From NCBI GenBank assembly GCA_002748705.1, contig PDSZ01000045.1, positions 1 to 64,000 on the forward strand: DNA of 64,000 nt, in the 5' to 3' direction. The DNA comes from Candidatus Fermentibacterota bacterium. GTDB taxonomy: Bacteria; Fermentibacterota; Fermentibacteria; Fermentibacterales; Fermentibacteraceae. The translations under genes were made by a program, and so were the position numbers. Below are positions 50,935-59,264 of this stretch, one piece after another; position 1 is the stretch's first letter, and each line of letters starts with the position of its first letter. The notes under the pieces are model-generated. The model was given only the letters and a program-made list of their open reading frames with translations. It did not search any database and was not told the origin of the DNA.

Positions 50935-51927
50935 TTGAGCAAGGACCTTTATCAGATACTGGGAGTTAAGGAAAACGCCACTGCGGAAGAACTCAGGAAG
51001 GCATACAGGGATCTGGCCAAGAAGTATCATCCTGATGCCAATCAGGGCGACAGGGAGGCAGAAGAGAAGTTCAAGGCTGTCTCTGACGCTTACGACATAC
51101 TGGGTAATCCTGAGAAGCGGGAAAATTACGATCAGATGCGCAGAGGCGGCCACGATCCATTTGCCGGTGCAGCAGGAACCGAAGGTTTTTCTGATCTGAG
51201 CGACATTCTGCGATCCATGTTCGGTGGAGCAGGTATGGGCATGGGAGGCATGGGCAGACCGCAGGAAACTGCTGCAGTTGAGGTAGAAGTTCCCTTTGTT
51301 ACTGCTGCCAGAGGTGGAGTGGTTGAGAGAACCGTTCAGCTTCCTGTTTCCTGCAGTGCCTGCAGTGGAGCAGGCGGCTCAGGCAGAGAAACCTGTGGAA
51401 GCTGCCAGGGTTCAGGAAGTTCTGTGGGCGGGGGTATATTTGCTTCCAGATTCCCCTGTGCCAACTGCGGCGGCAGAGGTTACACCTTCCAACGGAAGTG
51501 TACTGCCTGTGGCGGCAGCGGCAAGGTGAACGGTCTGGAGAAACTTTCACTGAGAATTCCTGCAGGAACTGCTGACGGATCAGCTGTGAGAACTACCATC
51601 GGAGGAACTCCGGTAACTGTTCACCTGCGGGTTAAACCGGACAGGTTCTTTTCCTCCCAGGGAAGGGATATACTCTGCAGCGTTTCTGTAACTGCTGCTC
51701 AGGCGGTTCTCGGCGCTTCTCTTATGGTTCGGACCCTGGATGGAAAGGTAAAGCTTAAAATCCCTGCGGGAACCCAGCCTGGTTCAGTTCTGAGAATGAG
51801 GGGTAAAGGTATAGAACTGAATGGAAGAACAGGCGATCAGCTTGTCACCGTTAACATTGTGCTGCCCAGAAAGCTTTCTCAGGAGCAGATCGAACTCTGG
51901 AAGAAAGTAAGGACAGACGCATCCTGA
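50935..51927 (+). CDS. dnaJ: Chaperone DnaJ
   Basis: 330 residues, somewhat short. The J domain holds the His-Pro-Asp motif in [12 protein letters not shown]; the Gly/Phe region is short ([12 protein letters not shown] and GMGMGGMG). The zinc domain has all four Cys-x2-Cys-x-Gly-x-Gly repeats: [24 protein letters not shown] and CTACGGSG. C-terminal substrate and dimer domain follow. The start is TTG, nine bases after GGAGG. It stimulates DnaK ATPase. Confidence 0.96.
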   Translation: MSKDLYQILGVKENATAEELRKAYRDLAKKYHPDANQGDREAEEKFKAVSDAYDILGNPEKRENYDQMRRGGHDPFAGAAGTEGFSDLSDILRSMFGGAGMGMGGMGRPQETAAVEVEVPFVTAARGGVVERTVQLPVSCSACSGAGGSGRETCGSCQGSGSSVGGGIFASRFPCANCGGRGYTFQRKCTACGGSGKVNGLEKLSLRIPAGTADGSAVRTTIGGTPVTVHLRVKPDRFFSSQGRDILCSVSVTAAQAVLGASLMVRTLDGKVKLKIPAGTQPGSVLRMRGKGIELNGRTGDQLVTVNIVLPRKLSQEQIELWKKVRTDAS

Positions 51928-51943
51928 CAGTATGGAGGACCAA

Positions 51944-52123
51944 TTGAATTACTCATATCTGATTCTGGTGGCAGCAGGTCTGGCTCTCTCCGTTTTCGGA
52001 TTTATTCGCAATGGAAAATCCGGAGGAAGAAGCTTTTCTGCAGCACTGATGTTCCTTGCAGGAATGGTTGCTCTGGTGCTTGGTATACTGCTTACTTCTG
52101 TTCCAGGCTTTTTTGGCAGCTGA
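51944..52123 (+). CDS. Small membrane protein in the dnaK operon
   Basis: About 59 residues with two hydrophobic helices (YLILVAAGLALSVFGFI and FSAALMFLAGMVALVLGILL) separated by a short basic loop (RNGKSGGRS). A GGAGG at 51935-51939 precedes TTG 51944 by five bases; the in-frame ATG at 51932 is upstream of the ribosome binding site and is not favoured. It follows dnaJ by 16 bases and ends two bases before the convergent TPR gene. Function unknown. Confidence 0.65.
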   Translation: MNYSYLILVAAGLALSVFGFIRNGKSGGRSFSAALMFLAGMVALVLGILLTSVPGFFGS

Positions 52124-52125
52124 GA

Positions 52126-52923
52126 TCAGCTTATGAAGCCCAGCCTCTTAAGTTTGGTATAGAATGAGTTCAGAAGTGGATTGCCGGGGTGGTTTTCTAC
52201 TGCCTCGGCGACCATTTTTCCAGCGTCTTCAAACCTGTCTTCCTTTACAGCTGCTCGTATTCTGTCCACCCAGAGCATTGCTTCAGCTGAATGGGCGTTG
52301 CCGGAGTCATTAGGGTTTTCTCCTGCAGGTTCTGCTGCAGTTTTCTGAATACTCTCAGGTTCACAGCTGCCTTTTTCAATCCTTGCCCGAAGATTATCCA
52401 GACCGGGAGCATCAGGCATCAGCTCAAATGCTTTTTTTGATGCAGCTGCGGCTTTTGCAAAGTCTCCTTCATCCAGCTTTTTAATCCCTATAGCTACAAG
52501 ATTAGTTGCCTGTATTCTGGTTTTCATTTCAGCAAGTTTCGACTCTGCTTCGGTACTTTCAGGGAACAGGCTGGCAGCCTTCCTGAGGTATGCAAGGGCT
52601 TTAGCCTCATTTCCATTTGAATAGGCCTCATCAGACAGTTTGAAAGCTTTCAGCAATTTTGGGTCCATTGTCCCTTTTCGGTTCCTTTCAATAGAAGTAA
52701 CGGCAACACCGGAACTCGTGCGATAATTTTCATTTCTTTCCATGGAAAGAATAACTTCGGTAATAGTTATTTCTCCAGGGTCTTCCCTCAGGGCTTCCCT
52801 GATCATTTCAAGAGCTTCGTCCCTCTGGCCGGTTTCCGCATACTCCCTGGCCTGTGAGATAAGATATGCAACTTTGCTCTTGTTCAAACCAACGCCCCGC
52901 AATTCCCTGTTTTCTGGAAACAA
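52126..52923 (-). CDS. TPR-like protein
   Basis: 265 residues, helical. A repeat pattern SQAREYAETGQRDEALEMIREALREDP and SDEAYSNGNEAKALAYLRKAASLFPES is typical of tetratricopeptide repeats, with a second block at the C terminus (IRAAVKEDRFEDAGKMVAEAV). No signal peptide. No recognisable enzyme motif. Probably a protein-interaction scaffold, partner unknown. The ATG at 52923 is used; a TTG 12 codons later (LNKSKVAY) is also possible. Confidence 0.7.
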   Translation of the reverse strand: MFPENRELRGVGLNKSKVAYLISQAREYAETGQRDEALEMIREALREDPGEITITEVILSMERNENYRTSSGVAVTSIERNRKGTMDPKLLKAFKLSDEAYSNGNEAKALAYLRKAASLFPESTEAESKLAEMKTRIQATNLVAIGIKKLDEGDFAKAAAASKKAFELMPDAPGLDNLRARIEKGSCEPESIQKTAAEPAGENPNDSGNAHSAEAMLWVDRIRAAVKEDRFEDAGKMVAEAVENHPGNPLLNSFYTKLKRLGFIS

Positions 52924-53034
52924 TATGAAAACTTTCGCATAGGAAGTGGTAACACCCCACTACAGCAATTCAATATAATTCTCAGAATTAACCGGAGTAA
53001 CCCCTGGAAAACTGAACAACTGAAAAGAGATGCA

Positions 53035-54750
53035 ATGTCGCTGAAAGACCGCTTAAAGAGGATGAGACCAGCTCCCAGAATGGAAGCTGTCTCCCGAAAA
53101 AAGGTTGAGCTTGTTGACCTTACTCTCAGAGACGGTCAGCAGTCTCTTCTTGCAACCAGAATGTCAACTGCGCAGGTCATCGAACTTATGCCCATGATTC
53201 TTGATACAGGAGTTCGGCTTCTGGAGGTGTGGGGCGGAGCAACTTTAGACAGTGCAATGAGGTATCTCAGTGAGAATCCTTTTGACAGGCTCATGAAAAT
53301 GAGGGATATCGCGGCGCCGTACAAAGCAGGGCTCAGGGCTCTTTCCAGAGGACAGAACCTGTTTGGTTACGATCCCTATCCTGATGACATAGTCCGTGAT
53401 TTCAACAGGGAGGCGGTGAAAGCAGGAGTAACGGTTATGAGGATATTTGATGCCCTTAACTTTACTCCCAACTTCAGAGCTGCTCTTGACGGTGTGAATC
53501 AGGCCGGAGGCACCTTTGATGCTGCTGTCTGCTACACAACAGGAGATCCGTATGATACAGATCACTTTGTGAAGAAGGCTCTTGAGCTGGAGAAGCTCGG
53601 TGCCCACATGGTTAGCGACAAGGATATGGCAGGGCTGAAAACACCTGCAATGGCATGGGAATACTACAGGGCTCTCAAGGAAAACCTCAATGTCCCGGTG
53701 GTTTCCCATACTCACTGCACTCCGGGATTCGGCCACATCTGTGCGGTGATTGCGCTTCTCAGCGGAGTTGACAAAATTGATACAGCATTCCTGCCTCTGG
53801 CAGGAGGTTCTTCCCATCCTTCTATCGAAATAGTTTCTCTTTTTGCTGAGATTCTGGGAATAGATACAGGGCTTGACCTCTCCGATAGTATTCTTCAACC
53901 GCTTCACAGCAGAATGCGTCAGGTGGTGGAAGATGTGGAGAAGGAGTTTGGTCTTTCCATACACCGTTCAGTCTGGCCTGGAAGGGATACCCTGCTGCCC
54001 ATGGCTGAGCAGACCATTGATTGTTTGCGCAGAGGGAAAATCCATGAGGCCCTTGCTGAAATCCACAGGCTTGAGAGTTCCTGCGGTTTTCCGCCGCCTA
54101 ACGAGAAGGTTCTCAGTGCCCAGATTCCAGGAGGCATGTACTCAAACTTTGTCAATCAGCTTGCCAGAGACAACAAGTCGGAATACCTGGGCAGAGCCCT
54201 TGAGGCGGTTCAGGAGGTAAGGCAGAAAGCCGGCTGGTGCCCGCTGGTAACCCCTACTTCACAGATAGTGGGAGTAAAGGCTTACTTCACCGCCATGGGC
54301 AAGTCTGTCAACCCTGTTCAGTACTTCAACCTGATAGCAGGATTCTACGGAAAAACACCTTTCGAGATTGATCCGGATTACAGAGAAGAGGTTTGCGGCT
54401 TCAGAGATGAGCGGGAGTACGATTCCTCAGATTTCAACAGGGAAATACCATGTGCCGAGGGCACTGCTCTTCCCCTTGCATCCACGACCCATGAAAAACT
54501 GCTTTACTACCTCTTCCCTGACAGTTCAGGAAAGAGTTACCTGGAAGGGCTGAGAAAGAAGGAATGGCAGAAGGTTGAGGATGCAAGACAGGCTGAGCTG
54601 AAAAAGGATCTTCAGAAGAAACGGGAGAAACTCAGGAAGAACGCACTGGTTAACAGGTTTGCTGAGGACATGAATGGTCTTTCGGAGAACCTGTCCAAAG
54701 CTGTAGGTAACGGTACAGACACCTATAGTGAAGAGTCGGAACAAGGTTGA
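53035..54750 (+). CDS. Carboxyltransferase of the oxaloacetate decarboxylase alpha / PycB type
   Basis: 571 residues. The TIM-barrel carboxyltransferase has the catalytic start VDLTLRDGQQSLLATRM, the carboxylated Lys in MVSDKDMAGL and metal His pair in VVSHTHCTPGFGH. A conserved region DKIDTAFLPLAGGSSHPS follows. The C-terminal part is the PYC/OADA helical domain (PPPNEKVLSAQIPGGMYSN), but the biotinyl domain is missing; the last 70 residues are a charged coiled coil (KKREKLRKNALVNRF) instead. It must use a separate biotin carrier. Possible roles: oxaloacetate decarboxylase, pyruvate carboxylase subunit B or methylmalonyl-CoA transcarboxylase 5S. No sodium-pump beta subunit is adjacent. Confidence 0.87.
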   Translation: MSLKDRLKRMRPAPRMEAVSRKKVELVDLTLRDGQQSLLATRMSTAQVIELMPMILDTGVRLLEVWGGATLDSAMRYLSENPFDRLMKMRDIAAPYKAGLRALSRGQNLFGYDPYPDDIVRDFNREAVKAGVTVMRIFDALNFTPNFRAALDGVNQAGGTFDAAVCYTTGDPYDTDHFVKKALELEKLGAHMVSDKDMAGLKTPAMAWEYYRALKENLNVPVVSHTHCTPGFGHICAVIALLSGVDKIDTAFLPLAGGSSHPSIEIVSLFAEILGIDTGLDLSDSILQPLHSRMRQVVEDVEKEFGLSIHRSVWPGRDTLLPMAEQTIDCLRRGKIHEALAEIHRLESSCGFPPPNEKVLSAQIPGGMYSNFVNQLARDNKSEYLGRALEAVQEVRQKAGWCPLVTPTSQIVGVKAYFTAMGKSVNPVQYFNLIAGFYGKTPFEIDPDYREEVCGFRDEREYDSSDFNREIPCAEGTALPLASTTHEKLLYYLFPDSSGKSYLEGLRKKEWQKVEDARQAELKKDLQKKREKLRKNALVNRFAEDMNGLSENLSKAVGNGTDTYSEESEQG

Positions 54751-54780
54751 CGAAACGATTATCTGTCATGTTTCTCTGCC

Positions 54781-54808
54781 TTGCTCTTGAGAATAGTGTT
54801 ACTATATT
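54781..54808 (+). promoter_or_regulatory. Possible metK promoter
   Basis: TATATT (54803-54808) is a good -10 box, with TTGCTC (54781-54786) as a weak -35 at a spacing of 16. The predicted start near 54815 coincides with the first base pair of the riboswitch. Confidence 0.5.
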
Positions 54809-54813
54809 AAAGA

Positions 54814-54870
54814 AGTGTGGAATGATTTGAGGTGTATTGCAACCACTCTAAAAAAAGTGCTAAAAAGCCG
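54814..54870 (+). ncRNA. SAM-II riboswitch aptamer upstream of metK
   Basis: The conserved SAM-II core is present in order: TGATTT (54823-54828), GTATTGCAA (54834-54842) and GCTAAAAAG (54859-54867). Stem P1 pairs AGTGTGG (54814-54820) with CCACTCT (54843-54849), with one mismatch. GG in the loop (54831-54832) can pair with CC after the A-tract (54868-54869) for the pseudoknot; the known sequence has CC and GG at these positions, a compensatory change. SAM-II normally controls methionine/SAM genes in Alphaproteobacteria and Bacteroidetes. Here an intrinsic terminator follows directly, so SAM binding is expected to stop transcription before metK. Confidence 0.88.
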
Positions 54871-54885
54871 TCAGCCAGAAGCCTC

Positions 54886-54909
54886 AGGCCGTCGGTAGAC
54901 GGCCTTTTT
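54886..54909 (+). terminator. Riboswitch-linked intrinsic terminator
   Basis: AGGCCGTC and GACGGCCT make an eight-base-pair stem with a GGTA loop, followed by TTTTC (five T in all). It lies 16 bases after the aptamer and 31 before the metK start. GCCGTC at the aptamer 3-prime end (54867-54872) repeats the terminator left arm and could pair with the right arm instead, giving a mutually exclusive fold. Confidence 0.88.
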
Positions 54910-54939
54910 CTGTACTGCAATGAGGAAATGGAGAAACCA

Positions 54940-56100
54940 ATGAGAAAACTGTTCACAAGTGAATCAGTTTCAGAGGGACACCCTGATAAAGTCTGCGACC
55001 AGATATCAGATGCAGTTCTTGATGCGCACCTGAAGCTTGATCCTGATTCGCATGTTGCCTGTGAAACCCTTGTTACAACAAACTACTGCGTACTTGCAGG
55101 TGAGGTGCGCGGAAACGGTGAAGTTGACTATGAGTCAGTTGTCAGAGAAACCATTCGGGACATAGGCTACACTCTGCCTGAAATCGGGTTTCATTACAAG
55201 AATGCCGAGTTTGTAAACAGGGTACACTCCCAGTCCCAGGACATCAATGAGGGTGTAGTGAACAATGAAGGCGCTGGAGATCAGGGTATGATGTTCGGCT
55301 ATGCCTGCAACGATACCAGAGCTCTGATGCCCTATCCTGTGCACCTGTCCCACAGGCTTCTTGAGAAGCTCAGTGAGGTGAGAAGAGCTGGAAACCTCCA
55401 TTGGGCAAGACCTGATGCCAAGAGCCAGGTGACAGTAATCTACGAGAACGGTATTCCAGTGGGCATTCAGGACATCGTCATGTCAATTCACCACTCTGCT
55501 GATATTGATAACGAACTGATGGAAAAGGAAACCAGGGAGAAAATCCTGGCACCTGTTCTTGAAGGATTCGTTCCTCAGCTTCCGTGGAGTGGCCGATTCC
55601 TCTACAATCCTTCAGGCAGATTCGTTATCGGCGGCCCTGACGGAGACACTGGTGTTACAGGCCGTAAAATCATAGTTGATACTTACGGCGGCATGGGAAG
55701 ACACGGCGGAGGAGCATTCAGCGGCAAGGATTCCACAAAGGTGGACAGAAGTGCGGCTTACATGGCCAGATACATTGCAAAGAACATTGTTGCTGCAGGT
55801 ATTGCCTCCCGCTGCGAGATACAGCTTGCATACGCCATTGGCAAAGCCGAACCGGTCAGTGTTCGGGTTGACACCTTCGGAACAGAGAAAATTGCAGATA
55901 TTAGTGATATTGAAACCGCAGTCAGGGACATTTTTCCTCTGAGACCATATCAGATAATCAAGACTCTCGGCCTCAAGAAAAGTATTTTCAGAAAGACTGC
56001 AGCATTCGGCCACTTCGGCAGGATTCCCGGTGATGACGGAAGTTTCAGTTGGGAGAAGACCGCCAAGGCTGAAGAACTGGCTTCAAGACTACTGGGATAA
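54940..56100 (+). CDS. metK: S-adenosylmethionine synthetase
   Basis: Makes SAM from methionine and ATP. 386 residues, normal. Motifs: SEGHPDKVCDQISDAVLD near the N terminus, GAGDQGMMFGYA near 115 and the phosphate-binding GGGAFSGKDSTKVDRSAAY near 260. The ATG at 54940 follows GGAG by six bases. The frame is open 36 codons upstream, through the terminator and riboswitch, but that is leader RNA and not coding. Feedback control by SAM is expected from the SAM-II element. Confidence 0.97.
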   Translation: MRKLFTSESVSEGHPDKVCDQISDAVLDAHLKLDPDSHVACETLVTTNYCVLAGEVRGNGEVDYESVVRETIRDIGYTLPEIGFHYKNAEFVNRVHSQSQDINEGVVNNEGAGDQGMMFGYACNDTRALMPYPVHLSHRLLEKLSEVRRAGNLHWARPDAKSQVTVIYENGIPVGIQDIVMSIHHSADIDNELMEKETREKILAPVLEGFVPQLPWSGRFLYNPSGRFVIGGPDGDTGVTGRKIIVDTYGGMGRHGGGAFSGKDSTKVDRSAAYMARYIAKNIVAAGIASRCEIQLAYAIGKAEPVSVRVDTFGTEKIADISDIETAVRDIFPLRPYQIIKTLGLKKSIFRKTAAFGHFGRIPGDDGSFSWEKTAKAEELASRLLG

Positions 56101-56105
56101 TCCTG

Positions 56106-57221
56106 TTGTTCTGTTCTGTTCTGTGCCTTCTGATTATCGCCGGTAATGCCGGTTCAGAGGGGCTTGACGCAAGACTTGAACAGACCAGGCAGTATCTGGA
56201 AGAGCTGGAAAACAGAGAGGCTTCCAGCGAAGAGATTCTGGCAGGTATCCATGAGCACCTTCAGGCGGCAAGGGACTACTACAATGAACTTGCCGTCAGG
56301 GAGGCAGTACTTACCTCTGATATCAGAAGTATAGATCAGCGCTGGCTGGTTACCGATTCCTCCCGGGCAGCCTTGGAAGAAAGTGTAAACGGCTACATAA
56401 GGTTTCTGTACTCAAGGAGAAACATGGTAGGCCCTGCGGTGATATTTGCCCCTGGAGGCGTTTCAACATATCTGAGACGAATGGCTGTTGTTGATCACAT
56501 GGCCCGCATAGCCGCAGAGAGAATGTATCTGCTTCAGCTTTCCGGGGACTCTCTTTCAGGTTACAGGGATTCACTTGAGGAACTGGCTTCAACAGTCAGA
56601 GAACTCAGGCTGCAGATGGAAGATGTTCAGGAGCGAATATATCAGGAGGAGGAACGGCAGACCATACTCAGGCAGTCGCTGCAGAGCCAGATTGATGCAG
56701 CAAGGGATTCCGCAGCTGCAATGGAACAGAGAAGACAGCAGCTTTCCTCTTTTGTATCAACACTCAGCACAAGCAGCTCATCAGGTGCTCCTCCTGTGCA
56801 GGAAGTCAATTCCAATGCATACCTTTCGGTTAACAGAGGCAGCATAGACTGGCCGGTTAACGGAACAGTGGTAAGGTTCTTCGGTGTTTCTTCCGATCCG
56901 GTATATGGCACTGAGACTGTCAGTGACGGTATCTCAATCGCTGTTCAGGGAACAGGAGCGCAGGTGTCTGCCATCGGCCCCGGTATTATACTGTATGCCA
57001 GTGAGTTTCTGAACATGGGCAAAATGGTAGTAGTTGATCACAGTGACGGTTATTATTCGGTCTATGCCCATCTGGGAAATCTGCAGGTAAACCGTGATGA
57101 TATGGTATCAAACGGATCTGTTCTGGGTACAGCAGGAATACTTCCAGGGGGCAGAAACGGCTGCTACCTTGAGATACGAATGGCAGGGGATCCAGTTGAT
57201 CCCCTTGGATACCTGAGGTGA
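56106..57221 (+). CDS. EnvC-like LytM protein with incomplete zinc site
   Basis: 371 residues. Signal peptide (VLCLLIIAGNAGS), a coiled coil (about residues 20-230, with LEQTRQYLEELENRE and VRELRLQMEDVQERIYQEE) and a C-terminal M23/LytM domain (about 250-371). The usual His-x3-Asp is replaced (GTETVSDGISIAVQG) and His-x-His is replaced by GCYLEIRM, while a single His remains in YSVYAHLGNL. Like E. coli EnvC, it should not cleave by itself but activate amidases at division. TTG start, with no good ribosome binding site; six bases after metK. Which amidase it controls is unknown; the Amidase_2 gene at 14663 is a distant candidate. Confidence 0.85.
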   Translation: MFCSVLCLLIIAGNAGSEGLDARLEQTRQYLEELENREASSEEILAGIHEHLQAARDYYNELAVREAVLTSDIRSIDQRWLVTDSSRAALEESVNGYIRFLYSRRNMVGPAVIFAPGGVSTYLRRMAVVDHMARIAAERMYLLQLSGDSLSGYRDSLEELASTVRELRLQMEDVQERIYQEEERQTILRQSLQSQIDAARDSAAAMEQRRQQLSSFVSTLSTSSSSGAPPVQEVNSNAYLSVNRGSIDWPVNGTVVRFFGVSSDPVYGTETVSDGISIAVQGTGAQVSAIGPGIILYASEFLNMGKMVVVDHSDGYYSVYAHLGNLQVNRDDMVSNGSVLGTAGILPGGRNGCYLEIRMAGDPVDPLGYLR

Positions 57222-57225
57222 CTGA

Positions 57226-58284
57226 ATGAAACCTTTAGACTCTATCACAGGCCAGAATCAGGCCAGAAGGGTTCTTCTGGCAGCTGTTGAGAGCAGGCGG
57301 CTTGCCCACGCATACATCTTTGCAGGCCCTGAGGGCAGCGGGCGGCTTACATCTGCTCTGGATCTTGCCAGGGTGTTGATGTGCAGTGAGGAGGAAAACG
57401 GTTTCTGCGGACACTGCACTCAGTGCCGGCAGATTTCCGCATTCAGCCATCCTGATGTAAGGCTCACCATTCCTGTTCTAAAGTCAACATCACCTGATGA
57501 TATAATTGAAAAGCTCAATGCAAGGGCTGAAGATGGAATAACACCCATTCGCTTTTCCGGTAACACATACATATCCATTGAGCAGGTCAGGGCTCTTGAA
57601 GGCCGTCTTTCCAAAAAGTCCTACACAGGAAAAGGCTATGTGGAGATTATTCTTGACGCCCATCTTATGGGCAGGGAAGCTGCTAATGCAATGCTGAAGA
57701 CCCTTGAGGAACCACCTGCAGGAACTCTTCTTGTGCTTGTGACATCGCGGCTCAGGAACCTTCTGCCTACTGTACGGTCCAGAGCTCACACAGTTCGCTT
57801 CGGTCGTCTTCCTTCATGTTCAGTGAAAGAGGTTCTGCTTTCCAGAGGGGTGGAAATGGAGAAAGCTGAACAGCTTTCCATGGTTGCAGACGGCTGCCCT
57901 GGAAGGGCTCTTGAGCTGAGCAGAGAAGAAATACGGGGATCTGAAGAGTCAATGGAGCTGTTTTCGCATCTGGTTTCTGGAGAATCGGGAACAATGGAGC
58001 TGTCAGCTCTGGCTGCAGAGAAAGCAAGGGAGCACGGCAGGGAAGGTCTTCTCAAACTGTGTTCCGACATGATTTCCCTTGCCCACGATGTTAGAAGGGC
58101 CAGAGCAGGCTTGCTGCCGCTGATTAACTCCAGCTTGCCTTCAGCTGAGACTTGTGATGATATGATGCTCACATGTTTAATAGAGAGAATGGACAAGTGC
58201 ATGGTCAGGCTAAAGGCAAATGTGTCACCGGTAATGGCTTTTTCTGCTGCTTTGGCAGGGGCAGCTCCAGGGAACAGGAGATAA
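57226..58284 (+). CDS. holB: DNA polymerase III delta-prime subunit
   Basis: 352 residues of the clamp loader. N-terminal AAA+ domain: LAHAYIFAGPEGSGRLTSALD, where Arg replaces the Walker A Lys, as in delta-prime proteins that do not hydrolyse ATP. Zinc module CGHCTQC and the sensor region KTLEEPPAGTLLVLVTSRL are present. Four bases follow the EnvC-like gene. The end lies just before ricT. The order holB-ricT-metG is shared with Firmicutes. Confidence 0.9.
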   Translation: MKPLDSITGQNQARRVLLAAVESRRLAHAYIFAGPEGSGRLTSALDLARVLMCSEEENGFCGHCTQCRQISAFSHPDVRLTIPVLKSTSPDDIIEKLNARAEDGITPIRFSGNTYISIEQVRALEGRLSKKSYTGKGYVEIILDAHLMGREAANAMLKTLEEPPAGTLLVLVTSRLRNLLPTVRSRAHTVRFGRLPSCSVKEVLLSRGVEMEKAEQLSMVADGCPGRALELSREEIRGSEESMELFSHLVSGESGTMELSALAAEKAREHGREGLLKLCSDMISLAHDVRRARAGLLPLINSSLPSAETCDDMMLTCLIERMDKCMVRLKANVSPVMAFSAALAGAAPGNRR

Positions 58285-58289
58285 GCAGC

Positions 58290-59264
58290 GTGGAGCAGAA
58301 ACTGGAAATACTGCAGCTTGCTTTCAAGTCAAGAAGGCTTTCCTACCATGGGAACAGATCCGATGTTCCTGTGGAAACCGGTCTTTATGCAGTTGTATCC
58401 GTGGACAGAGGGGAGGATATGGGCAGAGTTGTTGCCAAGTTCACTCCGGATCAGGTCAAAACAGATATGGTTGAGGGGGACTTTCTCCGGCTTCCTGATG
58501 AAAATGATATGCAGAGATACCGCTCAAACACCAAATTTGAAAAGGAAGTTCTTGAATACTGTGCTCACAGGGTCAAGGTTCGTAATCTTGACATGAGGCT
58601 TACCGGAAGCGAAGTGCAGCTGGACAGGAACAGAATAAGAATATTCTTCACAGCAGACCAGAGAACCGATTTCAGAGGGCTGGTAAGGGATATGGCCTCC
58701 GCATTCAGAGCCAGAATAGAGATGCGCCAGATAGGTGTAAGAGACGATGCCAGACACAAGGACGGCGTGGGTATATGCGGAAGAAGGCTCTGCTGCGCCG
58801 GCTTCCTGAATGATTTCAAATCTGTTACACTGAAGTCTGTCAGAACCCAGGGGCTTTCTCCCAATCCTTCAAAGGTGTCCGGTGCGTGCAGTCGCCTTAT
58901 GTGCTGTCTGGAGTACGAGGCAGAGTTTTACAGAAAAGCCGCCAAAACCTTTCCAGGGGAAGGTCTGACTTTTAAGTTTGCAGGAAAACCTGTTACTGTA
59001 AGGAAGTCTGATATTTTCAGAGAGACTGTAACAGTTGTAGGAGAAGATGAAGCTGAAGAGATTCTGGATATAGAGGAGTTTCACAGAAGAAGAACGATTT
59101 CCGCTGCAGACAGGCCCAGGAAGGGAAAAGCTTCAGAGAGGCTCTCTGCTGCAGGGGAAGAAAAGAATCTGGAGAGAGGCGGTGAGAGCCCTTCAGAAAA
59201 AAGATACAGGGGACGCCGGCAATACAGGCGCAAAAAAGCCGGTAACAAAGAGGAGAAGAACTGA
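58290..59264 (+). CDS. ricT: PSP1-domain protein RicT (YaaT-like)
   Basis: About 324 residues. The PSP1 domain has the Cys motifs GICGRRLCCAGFL and SRLMCCLEYE, which in RicT help hold iron-sulfur clusters in the RicA-RicF-RicT complex that acts with RNase Y. Starting at GTG 58290, nine bases after AGGAG; a longer frame from 58173 overlaps holB and has no support. The C terminus is a basic, Arg/Lys-rich tail (KRYRGRRQYRRKK). RicA and RicF are not in this window. Stop overlaps metG as TGATG. Confidence 0.9.
   Translation: MEQKLEILQLAFKSRRLSYHGNRSDVPVETGLYAVVSVDRGEDMGRVVAKFTPDQVKTDMVEGDFLRLPDENDMQRYRSNTKFEKEVLEYCAHRVKVRNLDMRLTGSEVQLDRNRIRIFFTADQRTDFRGLVRDMASAFRARIEMRQIGVRDDARHKDGVGICGRRLCCAGFLNDFKSVTLKSVRTQGLSPNPSKVSGACSRLMCCLEYEAEFYRKAAKTFPGEGLTFKFAGKPVTVRKSDIFRETVTVVGEDEAEEILDIEEFHRRRTISAADRPRKGKASERLSAAGEEKNLERGGESPSEKRYRGRRQYRRKKAGNKEEKN

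Noticed and set aside
54832..54939. N-terminal extension of metK
   Set aside because: It translates the riboswitch and terminator; the conserved protein begins at ATG 54940 with its own ribosome binding site.
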